The notes beneath the pieces are model-generated. The model saw only the letters and a list, made by a program, of their open reading frames with translations, searched no databases and was not told where the DNA came from. 64,000 bases of DNA. Origin: Sphingomonas horti (lineage in GTDB: Bacteria; Pseudomonadota; Alphaproteobacteria; Sphingomonadales; Sphingomonadaceae). Shown piece by piece: positions 58,502-64,000 of this stretch. The stretch is taken from the NCBI RefSeq assembly GCF_009753715.1, contig NZ_WQMS01000013.1:252796-316795 (forward strand). The letters are read 5' to 3'. Positions within the stretch are counted from its first letter, which is position 1, and the number at the start of each line of letters is the position of its first letter. A program made the translations under genes and the position numbers.

Positions 58502-59908
58502 TTAATAGCGGTAATGGTCCGGCTTGAACGGGCCTTCGGTCGATACGCCGATATAGTCGGCCTGCTTCTTGCTGAGCTTGGTCAGCTTCACGCCCAGCTT
58601 TTCCAGGTGCAGCATCGCCACCTTCTCGTCGAGGTGCTTGGGCAGCACGTACACTTCGTTCTTGTAGCTGGCGTGGTTCTTCCACAGCTCGATCTGCGCC
58701 AGCGTCTGGTTGGTGAAAGAGGACGACATCACGAAGCTCGGATGCCCCGTCGCGCAGCCCAAATTCACCAGCCGCCCCTTGGCGAGCACGATGATCTTCT
58801 TCCCATCCGGAAACTCGACCTCATCGACCTGCGGCTTGATCTCGGTCCACTTCATGTTGGCGAGCGCGCCGATCTGGATCTCGCTGTCGAAGTGGCCGAT
58901 GTTGCAGACGATCGCCATGTTCTTCATCTCGCGCATGTGATCGAGCGTGATCACGTCCGCGTTGCCGGTGGCGGTCACGAAGATGTCGGCGCGCTTCACC
59001 GCCTCTTCCATCGTCACGACTTCATAGCCTTCCATCGCCGCCTGCAGCGCGCAGATCGGATCGATCTCGGTGACGAGCACGCGGGCACCGCCGTTGCGCA
59101 GCGACGCGGCCGAACCCTTGCCGACATCGCCGAAGCCGGCGACGCAGGCGACCTTGCCGGCCAGCATCACGTCGGTCGCGCGGCGGATCGCGTCGACCAG
59201 CGATTCCTTGCAGCCATAGAGATTGTCAAACTTCGACTTGGTGACGCTGTCGTTGACGTTGATCGCCGGGAACGGGAGCTTGCCCTTCTTGGCGAGGTCA
59301 TACAGCCGGTGGACGCCGGTGGTGGTCTCTTCCGACACGCCCTTGATCGTCTGCACGGTCCTGGTGAGGTAGCCCGGACGTTCCGCGAGGAAGCGCTTCA
59401 GCGTGGCGACGAAGATTTCCTCTTCCTCATTGGTCGGCGTGAACAGCTCCTCGCCCGCCTCGGCCCGCGCGCCCCACAGCGCGAACATCGTCGCGTCGCC
59501 GCCATCGTCCAGGATCATGTTGGCAGTCATGTCCTGCCCCCAGTCGAAGATGCGGACGACGTAATCCCAATATTCCTCGAGCGTCTCGCCCTTCACCGCG
59601 AACACCGGCACGCCCGACCTGGCGATCGCGGCGGCAGCATGGTCCTGGGTCGAAAAGATGTTGCAGCTTGCCCAGCGCACCTGCGCGCCGAGCGCGGTCA
59701 GCGTCTCGATCAGCACCGCCGTCTGGATCGTCATGTGCAGCGATCCGGTGATGCGCGCGCCCTTCAGCGGCTGCTCCGCGCCATATTCCTCGCGCAGCGC
59801 CATCAGGCCGGGCATTTCGGTCTCGGCGATCTCGATCTCCTTGCGGCCGAAATCGGCAAGGCTCAGGTCGGCGACGACATAATCTTTGGCTTCGAGAACG
59901 GTGGCCAC
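58502..59908 (-). CDS. ahcY: Adenosylhomocysteinase
   Basis: Hydrolyses S-adenosylhomocysteine to adenosine and homocysteine, removing the inhibitor of SAM-dependent methylation. 468 aa with [10 protein letters not shown] (NAD Rossmann fold, about 260), [10 protein letters not shown] and the C-terminal KPDHYRY, the invariant end containing Lys and Tyr. I chose GTG 59908 because the family starts [15 protein letters not shown] and GGAGA lies upstream; the longer reading from 59932 adds a non-homologous leader. A perfect 20-bp AT-rich palindrome 96 bases upstream is a likely operator. Confidence 0.95.
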   Translation of the reverse strand: MATVLEAKDYVVADLSLADFGRKEIEIAETEMPGLMALREEYGAEQPLKGARITGSLHMTIQTAVLIETLTALGAQVRWASCNIFSTQDHAAAAIARSGVPVFAVKGETLEEYWDYVVRIFDWGQDMTANMILDDGGDATMFALWGARAEAGEELFTPTNEEEEIFVATLKRFLAERPGYLTRTVQTIKGVSEETTTGVHRLYDLAKKGKLPFPAINVNDSVTKSKFDNLYGCKESLVDAIRRATDVMLAGKVACVAGFGDVGKGSAASLRNGGARVLVTEIDPICALQAAMEGYEVVTMEEAVKRADIFVTATGNADVITLDHMREMKNMAIVCNIGHFDSEIQIGALANMKWTEIKPQVDEVEFPDGKKIIVLAKGRLVNLGCATGHPSFVMSSSFTNQTLAQIELWKNHASYKNEVYVLPKHLDEKVAMLHLEKLGVKLTKLSKKQADYIGVSTEGPFKPDHYRY

Positions 59909-59934
59909 GGGCAATCTCCGGCGTAAGAACAAAA

Positions 59935-59964
59935 CCGGCCGTCTGCAGAGTCGCGGACGGCCGG
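59935..59964 (-). other. Stem-loop in the ahcY leader
   Basis: Perfect 9-bp stem CCGGCCGTC/GACGGCCGG with a 12-base loop, 27 bases upstream of the ahcY GTG, preceded by GGGCTCCGGCAACC. It might belong to a leader regulator, but the sequence does not fit the SAM-II, SAH or SAM/SAH riboswitch consensus that I know. Confidence 0.3.
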
Positions 59965-60003
59965 GTTGCCGGAGCCCTTAGCGCCGTGAAGCGCTCAAGG
60001 CAA

Positions 60004-60023
60004 ATATAAAGATATCTTTATAT
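60004..60023. promoter_or_regulatory. 20-bp perfect palindromic operator upstream of ahcY
   Basis: ATATAAAGATATCTTTATAT is a perfect palindrome, strikingly AT-rich in a GC-rich chromosome, centred about 105 bases before the ahcY start. Dyads of this kind are typical of ArsR-family repressors. As far as I recall it resembles the predicted site of SahR, which controls SAM-cycle genes in Proteobacteria; this was not checked. Confidence 0.6.
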
Positions 60024-60052
60024 GCCCCCCAGAGATCGGGGCGGGGCATATA
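60019..60052 (-). terminator. Hairpin after the secreted protein gene at 60057
   Basis: TATATGCCCC (60019-60028) pairs with GGGGCATATA (60043-60052), a 10-bp stem with a 14-base loop, starting 4 bases past the TAA of the 60057-60542 gene on the minus strand. No U-tract. It overlaps one edge of the ahcY palindrome. Confidence 0.35.
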
Positions 60053-60056
60053 TGTC

Positions 60057-60542
60057 TTAGCGATTGGACGCGTAGGTCAGCGGCGCCTTGGTCACGCCGC
60101 GGCAGCGCGCGCCGTCGATCGCCGGCTCCATCCGGGCATCGGCAGCGAGGCGGTACAGCGCCTCGGCCGAACCCTTGGTCGCCACCGCCGCCCGGACGAT
60201 CGACGCGGTGTCCGCGCAATCGAGGTCGCCGGTGCCCGCACCGTAGCGGTTCGCGACCGTGGTCATGTAATTGTCATAGGCATTGAGGCCGCCGAAATGG
60301 GCCTTCAGCTCCGCATTCGCCTTCAGCAGCGCCGGGCGGCTGATCTGAACGAAACGGTTATATTCGGTCAGGAAGCTGGCGGACGTCTTGCGGCAACGCA
60401 GCGCCTGCACCATCAGCATCGTGTCGAGTTCGCGGACCTGCGCGGCCTGGTAGGCGGCGTCGGTCCAGCAGGCGGCACTGGCCGGAGTGGCCAGCATCGC
60501 GGCCGCGGCGGCAGCGGCAAGCCCCTTGTCGATGATCCCCAT
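60057..60542 (-). CDS. Hypothetical exported protein
   Basis: 161 aa with a clear signal peptide (AAAAAAAMLATPASAA, cleavage near residue 24). The mature part has four Cys, probably two disulfides (ACWTDA, LRCRKT, DLDCADT, GARCRG), and is otherwise helical. I do not recognise the family. It starts at ATG 60542, upstream of ahcY on the same strand, with the palindromic operator between them, so the two are likely separately controlled. Confidence 0.75.
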   Translation of the reverse strand: MGIIDKGLAAAAAAAMLATPASAACWTDAAYQAAQVRELDTMLMVQALRCRKTSASFLTEYNRFVQISRPALLKANAELKAHFGGLNAYDNYMTTVANRYGAGTGDLDCADTASIVRAAVATKGSAEALYRLAADARMEPAIDGARCRGVTKAPLTYASNR

Positions 60543-60652
60543 AAAAGTCCCCGATCTGCGGCCGCATCAGCGCGACCGTTCCCATCCTGCGGGATCGAGC
60601 TTGTCGGGAGTCTTTTGAAATCCGGTTAACGCGCCGGAAAAGCTGTTTCTTT

Positions 60653-61186
60653 TCAGGGCTTAGTGCGCTCGAGCAAAACCAGCTCCTTGCCGCGATAGCT
60701 GCCCCGTCCATATTCGGCATAGCCGAGCGCCTGGGCGGTGCGGATCGAGGGCAGGTTCTCCGGGTCGATCATGCAAACCGTGCGCGGCCAGCGATGCTCC
60801 GATTCGCCCCAGCGCAGGGCCGCGTTCATCGCCTCGCGGGCATAGCCTTTGCCGTGCCCGGCGGGCAGCAGCACCCAGCCCGCTTCGGGCGCACTGTCAA
60901 AGCGCTCGCCCAGCCCCCGCCGCCCCTCGAACAACCCAACGTCGCCGATGAAGCGCCCGGTCTCCAGCTCCTCGACCGCCCAAAGGCCATAGCCGTTCAC
61001 CGCCCAATGGCCGACATAGCGGAGCAATCGGTTCCAGCAGTCCTCAGCCGCGACCGGCTGGCCGCCGAAGTGATGCACGACGGCCGGGTCTTGCCAGAGT
61101 TTGACGATATCCGCGGCATCGTCGCGCCGATGGGGGCGCAGGCGCAGGCGCTCGGTGCGGATTTCGGGTGCGCTTCGGATAGGCAC
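60653..61186 (-). CDS. GNAT acetyltransferase, RimJ/RimL type
   Basis: 177 aa. The start EIRTERLRLRPHRRDD is the RimJ/RimL-like N-terminus; the acetyl-CoA loop is GHGKGYAREAM (Q/RxxGxG/A variant, about 110), and the C-terminal ENLPSIRTAQALGY segment is the usual fourth motif. The family acetylates ribosomal-protein N-termini or small amines; the substrate is unknown. ATG 61186. A palindromic repeat lies just before its start. Confidence 0.85.
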   Translation of the reverse strand: MPIRSAPEIRTERLRLRPHRRDDAADIVKLWQDPAVVHHFGGQPVAAEDCWNRLLRYVGHWAVNGYGLWAVEELETGRFIGDVGLFEGRRGLGERFDSAPEAGWVLLPAGHGKGYAREAMNAALRWGESEHRWPRTVCMIDPENLPSIRTAQALGYAEYGRGSYRGKELVLLERTKP

Positions 61187-61196
61187 GACGAGGACT

Positions 61197-61286
61197 CCGT
61201 TCGGGTTGAGCCTGTCGAAGCCCTCCCTTTGCTTTCTGCTTCGTCGTAAGAAGAAGGAAGCGCTTCGACAAGCTCAGCCCGAACGG
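61197..61286. repeat. Dispersed palindromic repeat, CTTCGACAAGCTCAG family
   Basis: CCGTTCGGGTTGAGCCTGTC (61197-61216) pairs with the right arm CTTCGACAAGCTCAGCCCGA (61263-61282). It lies between the divergent acetyltransferase and rpiB genes. Third copy of the family in the window. Confidence 0.85.
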
Positions 61287-61358
61287 GTTTTGGGTCATAC
61301 GCTGTGGCAATTCCGCGGGCCCAATCCTAAAGACCGCGCAACGATTCAGGAAAGAGCC

Positions 61359-61808
61359 ATGACCCGCATCGCCATCGCCTCCGATCATGCTGCTGTCGAG
61401 CTGAAGACGATGCTGCGCGACTGGCTGGGCGAGCGCGGGCACGAGGTGCTCGATCTCGGCACCGCGACCGAGGCGTCGGTCGACTATCCGGACTTCGGCT
61501 ACCGTCTCGCCGCCGCCATCGAGAAGGGAGACGCGGATCAGGGAATTGCCTTGTGCGGCTCCGGCATCGGCATCTCGATCGCGGTCAACCGCAACCCGGC
61601 CTGCCGCTGCGCGCTGGTATCGGAGCCGCTGTCCGCCCGCCTCGCGCGCAAGCATAATGACGCCAACGTGATCGCGATGGGCGCGCGCCTGATCGGGCCG
61701 GACATGGCCAAGGCCTGCATCGAGGCGTTCCTCGCCACCGATTTCCTCGGCGGGCGCCACCAGCGCCGCGTCGACAAACTCTCCGCATCCGCCAGGGAAC
61801 CCGCATGA
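61359..61808 (+). CDS. rpiB: Ribose-5-phosphate isomerase B
   Basis: Interconverts ribose-5-phosphate and ribulose-5-phosphate. 149 aa with [11 protein letters not shown] at the start, Cys66 in [10 protein letters not shown] (catalytic base), and [15 protein letters not shown] with the His of the active site. ATG 61359 has AGGA upstream; longer in-frame readings run into the palindromic repeat. Stop overlaps the glyA ATG (ATGA). Confidence 0.94.
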   Translation: MTRIAIASDHAAVELKTMLRDWLGERGHEVLDLGTATEASVDYPDFGYRLAAAIEKGDADQGIALCGSGIGISIAVNRNPACRCALVSEPLSARLARKHNDANVIAMGARLIGPDMAKACIEAFLATDFLGGRHQRRVDKLSASAREPA

Positions 61809-63118
61809 GCACTCATCCGCAGACGCTGCACGACGTTCAGTTCGAAGGCTTTTTCACGCGGCGGTTGGCCGAGGCGGACCCGCAGGTCTTCGCCGGCGTC
61901 GAGCACGAGATCGCGCGCGAACGCTATCAGATCGAACTGATCGCGTCGGAGAACATCGTCTCCAAGGCAGTGCTGGAAGCGCAGGGCTCTGTCTTCACCA
62001 ACAAATATGCCGAGGGCTATCCGGGCAGGCGCTATTACCAGGGCTGCGCACCGTCCGACGAGGTCGAGACGCTGGCGATCGAGCGCGCCAAGCAGCTGTT
62101 CGGCTGCGGCTTCGCCAACGTCCAGCCCCATTCGGGCGCGCAGGCCAACGGCGCGGTGATGCTGGCGCTGACCAAGCCCGGCGACACGATCATGGGCATG
62201 AGCCTCGATGCCGGCGGCCACCTGACCCACGGCGCTAAGCCGGCGATGTCGGGCAAATGGTTCAACGCCGTGCAATATGGCGTGCGGCCCGACACCCACC
62301 TGATTGATTTCGACCAGGTGCGCGACCTGGCGAAGCAGCACCAGCCGAAACTGATCATCGCCGGCGGCTCGGCCTATCCGCGCATCATCGACTTCGCCAC
62401 CTTCCGCCAGATCGCGGATGAGGTCGGCGCGTTGTTCATGGTCGACATGGCTCATTTCGCGGGCATCGTCGCCGGGGGCTTGCACCCCTCCCCCTTCGAG
62501 CACGCGCATGTCGTCACCACCACCACGCACAAGACATTGCGCGGCCCGCGCGGCGGCATGGTGATGACCAACGACGAGGGGATCGCGAAGAAGATCAACT
62601 CGGCGGTGTTCCCGGGCCTTCAGGGCGGCCCTCTGATGCACGTGATCGCCGCCAAGGCGGTTGCGTTCGGCGAGGCTTTGCGCCCCGATTATCGCAGCTA
62701 TATCGCTGCCGTCGTCGAGAATGCGAAGGTGCTCGCCGGCCGGCTGAAGGAGCGCGGCGCCGACCTGGTCGCCGGCGGCACCGACACGCATCTGGCCCTG
62801 GTCGACCTGCGGCCGCTGGGCGTCACCGGCAAGGACGCCGACGAGGCGCTGGAGCGCGCCGCCATCACCTGCAACAAGAACGGCATCCCGTTCGACCCGC
62901 TGCCGCCGGTCAAGACCAGCGGCATCCGCGTCGGCTCGCCCGCCGGCACCACGCGCGGCTTCGGCCCGGCCGAGTTCCGCGAGATCGGCGACATGATCGC
63001 CGACGTGCTTGACGGTCTGCGCGCCAAGGGCGAGCATGGCGATGCCGCGGTCGAGGCGGATGTCCGCGCCCGCGTCCGCGCCCTGTGCGAACGTTTCCCG
63101 ATCTATCCGGAGCTCTGA
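61805..63118 (+). CDS. glyA: Serine hydroxymethyltransferase
   Basis: PLP enzyme converting serine and tetrahydrofolate to glycine and 5,10-methylene-THF, the main source of one-carbon units. 437 aa, with the PLP-binding lysine Lys243 in [14 protein letters not shown], the N-terminal [10 protein letters not shown] and YYQGC segments, and HAQANGAV-like [11 protein letters not shown]. Coupled to rpiB by a 4-base overlap. Links to the SAM cycle (ahcY) and deoxynucleotide control (nrdR) nearby. Confidence 0.96.
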   Translation: MSTHPQTLHDVQFEGFFTRRLAEADPQVFAGVEHEIARERYQIELIASENIVSKAVLEAQGSVFTNKYAEGYPGRRYYQGCAPSDEVETLAIERAKQLFGCGFANVQPHSGAQANGAVMLALTKPGDTIMGMSLDAGGHLTHGAKPAMSGKWFNAVQYGVRPDTHLIDFDQVRDLAKQHQPKLIIAGGSAYPRIIDFATFRQIADEVGALFMVDMAHFAGIVAGGLHPSPFEHAHVVTTTTHKTLRGPRGGMVMTNDEGIAKKINSAVFPGLQGGPLMHVIAAKAVAFGEALRPDYRSYIAAVVENAKVLAGRLKERGADLVAGGTDTHLALVDLRPLGVTGKDADEALERAAITCNKNGIPFDPLPPVKTSGIRVGSPAGTTRGFGPAEFREIGDMIADVLDGLRAKGEHGDAAVEADVRARVRALCERFPIYPEL

Positions 63119-63120
63119 GC

Positions 63121-63294
63121 ATGGACCTGAAGCGCCGGCCTGACGGCAGCATGTCGCCCGATACCAAGGAGCTGCTCACCGGCGCCGCGATCGGCGCCGT
63201 GCTGGGCATGCCGCTCCCGATCGTCACCTGGTTCACCGGCGGCCTGATCGGCGGCGCGATCGCCGCCTACCGCATCCACAAGCGGCGGGGCTGA
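63121..63294 (+). CDS. Small membrane protein, function unknown
   Basis: 57 aa from ATG 63121, two bases after the glyA stop. A Gly/Ala-rich hydrophobic stretch ([19 protein letters not shown] ... [11 protein letters not shown]) forms one or two short membrane segments, flanked by basic residues at both ends (MDLKRR, HKRRG). Its position between glyA and nrdR is tight (1 base before the nrdR start codon), so it is part of the operon. No family known to me. Confidence 0.65.
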   Translation: MDLKRRPDGSMSPDTKELLTGAAIGAVLGMPLPIVTWFTGGLIGGAIAAYRIHKRRG

Positions 63295-63295
63295 G

Positions 63296-63763
63296 TTGCG
63301 CTGCCCCTATTGCGGACATGAGGACAGCCAGGTCAAGGACAGCCGGCCGACCGATGACGGCGCCGCGATCCGGCGCCGGCGCCAGTGCGAAGGCTGCGCG
63401 GCCCGCTTCACCACCTTTGAGCGCATCCAGCTTCGCGACCTGACGGTCGTGAAAAGCGAGGACCGGCGCGAGCCGTTCGACCGCGAGAAGCTCGCCCGAT
63501 CGGTCGCGATCGCCTGCCGCAAGCGGCCGATCGATCCGGTCCGCATCGAACGGCTGATCAGCGGCATCCAGCGCCAGCTCGAGACCAGCGGCGAAAACGA
63601 GGTCGCGGCCAAGCATATCGGCGAACTGGTGATGGAGGCGCTGCGCGGGCTGGACAGCGTCGCCTACATCCGCTTCGCCAGCGTCTATAAGGACTTCGCC
63701 GAAGCGCGCGACTTTCATGAGTTTGCGGGGGCGGTGGCGGAAGCGGGGGATCCGTCAAAATAG
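63296..63763 (+). CDS. nrdR: Transcriptional repressor NrdR
   Basis: ATP/dATP-sensing repressor of ribonucleotide reductase genes. 155 aa: zinc ribbon with Cys3, Cys6, Cys31 and Cys34 ([10 protein letters not shown] and [13 protein letters not shown]), then the ATP-cone ([16 protein letters not shown]). The start is a TTG at 63296, needed to keep the invariant MRCPYC; no better start exists. Last of rpiB-glyA-small membrane protein-nrdR. Confidence 0.95.
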   Translation: MRCPYCGHEDSQVKDSRPTDDGAAIRRRRQCEGCAARFTTFERIQLRDLTVVKSEDRREPFDREKLARSVAIACRKRPIDPVRIERLISGIQRQLETSGENEVAAKHIGELVMEALRGLDSVAYIRFASVYKDFAEARDFHEFAGAVAEAGDPSK

Positions 63764-63781
63764 GCTGTCGGTCTTTCCCTT

Positions 63782-63850
63782 CCCGTTCGTCCCGAGTAGC
63801 CGTCGAGTAGCTCGCGCAAGCGAGCGTATCGAGACGGCATATCGAGGGAC
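63782..63850. repeat. Palindromic repeat downstream of nrdR
   Basis: Contains GTAGCTCGCGCAAGCGAGCG, CCGAGTAGCCGTCGAGTAG and TCGAGACGGCATATCGAGGG. The CCCGAG/GTCGAG words also occur in the addA repeat (44821-44894). It fills most of the gap before the endonuclease gene, ending 11 bases before its ATG. Confidence 0.7.
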
Positions 63851-63861
63851 CGCGTGCCGCA

Positions 63862-64000
63862 ATGGCTTTTTACACCTACATGCTCCGCTGCAGCGACGGT
63901 CGCTTCTACACCGGTCACACCGAAGATCTCGAAATCCGCGTCGCTCAACATCAGAGCGGTGAATTCGGCGGCTGGACCAGCAGCCGCCGTCCGGTGGAGC
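63862..64000 (+). CDS. GIY-YIG endonuclease-like protein (3' end outside window)
   Basis: Partial, first 46 codons from ATG 63862. MAFYTYMLRCSDGRFYTGHT carries the GIY-YIG motif in the YTYML...FYTGHT form common to small stand-alone members (UPF0213/YhbQ-like). Later residues include the conserved Arg and the start of the helix with Glu. Such proteins are possible DNA-repair nucleases; function not established. A palindromic repeat ends 11 bases upstream, leaving little room for its own promoter. Confidence 0.8.
   Translation, partial: MAFYTYMLRCSDGRFYTGHTEDLEIRVAQHQSGEFGGWTSSRRPVE

Noticed and set aside
59909-60003. A SAM or SAH riboswitch in the ahcY leader
   Set aside because: The leader has a strong hairpin and GGCAACC, but it does not match the conserved cores of SAM-I, SAM-II, SAM/SAH or SAH riboswitches as I know them; reported only as a stem-loop.
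63782-63850. CRISPR-like or integron-like repeat near the right edge
   Set aside because: There is no regular spacer pattern, no cas gene and no integrase; the words match the palindromic repeat families.

Overview
The window is about 64 kb of gene-dense, GC-rich bacterial chromosome from an alphaproteobacterium, very probably a member of the Sphingomonadales. The evidence is the codon composition, a protein with a PEPxxWA-type C-terminal sorting signal, a DivL-type pseudo-kinase next to tsaE-amgK-murU-addB-addA-trxA, a sigma-EcfG-type (GGAAC-N16-CGTT) promoter, and several families of short palindromic repeats of the kind scattered through sphingomonad genomes. There is no phage, plasmid, IS element, CRISPR array or rRNA operon. 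Most genes are housekeeping.

Layout. 1-7.3 kb (minus strand): propionyl-CoA/methylmalonyl-CoA operon (pccB, a small membrane protein, epimerase, an enoyl-CoA hydratase, mutase scpA, a secreted unknown, biotin synthase bioB, a lipoprotein running off the edge). 7.4-11.6 kb: an extended SDR reductase divergent from acetyl-CoA synthetase acs and a PerM/AI-2E-type membrane protein. 11.6-15.4 kb: envelope genes (PEP-CTERM protein, YcbB-type L,D-transpeptidase, a lipoprotein with a stress-type promoter) and a prolyl-4-hydroxylase-like oxygenase. 15.4-19.6 kb: pgi, a retropepsin-like protein, glutathione reductase and a parDE toxin-antitoxin module in which both genes are broken. 19.6-25.4 kb: small unknowns, a V8/trypsin-like protease, an M20 peptidase homologue lacking metal ligands, PilZ and HD-GYP c-di-GMP proteins, and a LuxR-HTH/VOC fusion. 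25.4-31.4 kb: recG, sdhE, mfd. 31.4-38.1 kb: OsmC, GNAT, GGDEF/EAL, moaA-nadK, tRNA-Asn, a second AI-2E family protein, a TauE/SafE permease. 38.2-43.4 kb: secA, argJ, GFA protein, trxA. 43.4-54.5 kb (minus strand): divL-tsaE-amgK-murU-addB-addA, linking cell-cycle signalling, tRNA modification, cell-wall sugar recycling and double-strand-break repair. 54.6-64 kb: beta-propeller amidohydrolase, ahcY with a strong operator-like palindrome, acetyltransferase, rpiB-glyA-small membrane protein-nrdR, and the start of a GIY-YIG endonuclease.

The most unusual signal is the behaviour of the palindromic repeats. At least four copies lie inside reading frames without breaking them. They add about 22 residues to BioB, 69 to the linker of methylmalonyl-CoA mutase, about 25 to AddA and about 54 to the AddB C-terminus. 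Other copies lie between genes. Further points of interest are the doubly inactivated parDE, Tyr570 in place of the phospho-acceptor His in DivL, the M20 homologue without zinc ligands, an internal Shine-Dalgarno/start in the HTH-VOC fusion, and an HD-GYP gene whose conserved N-terminus begins upstream of any ordinary start codon. I found no wholly new multi-gene system. All calls are from reading the sequence; no database search was run.
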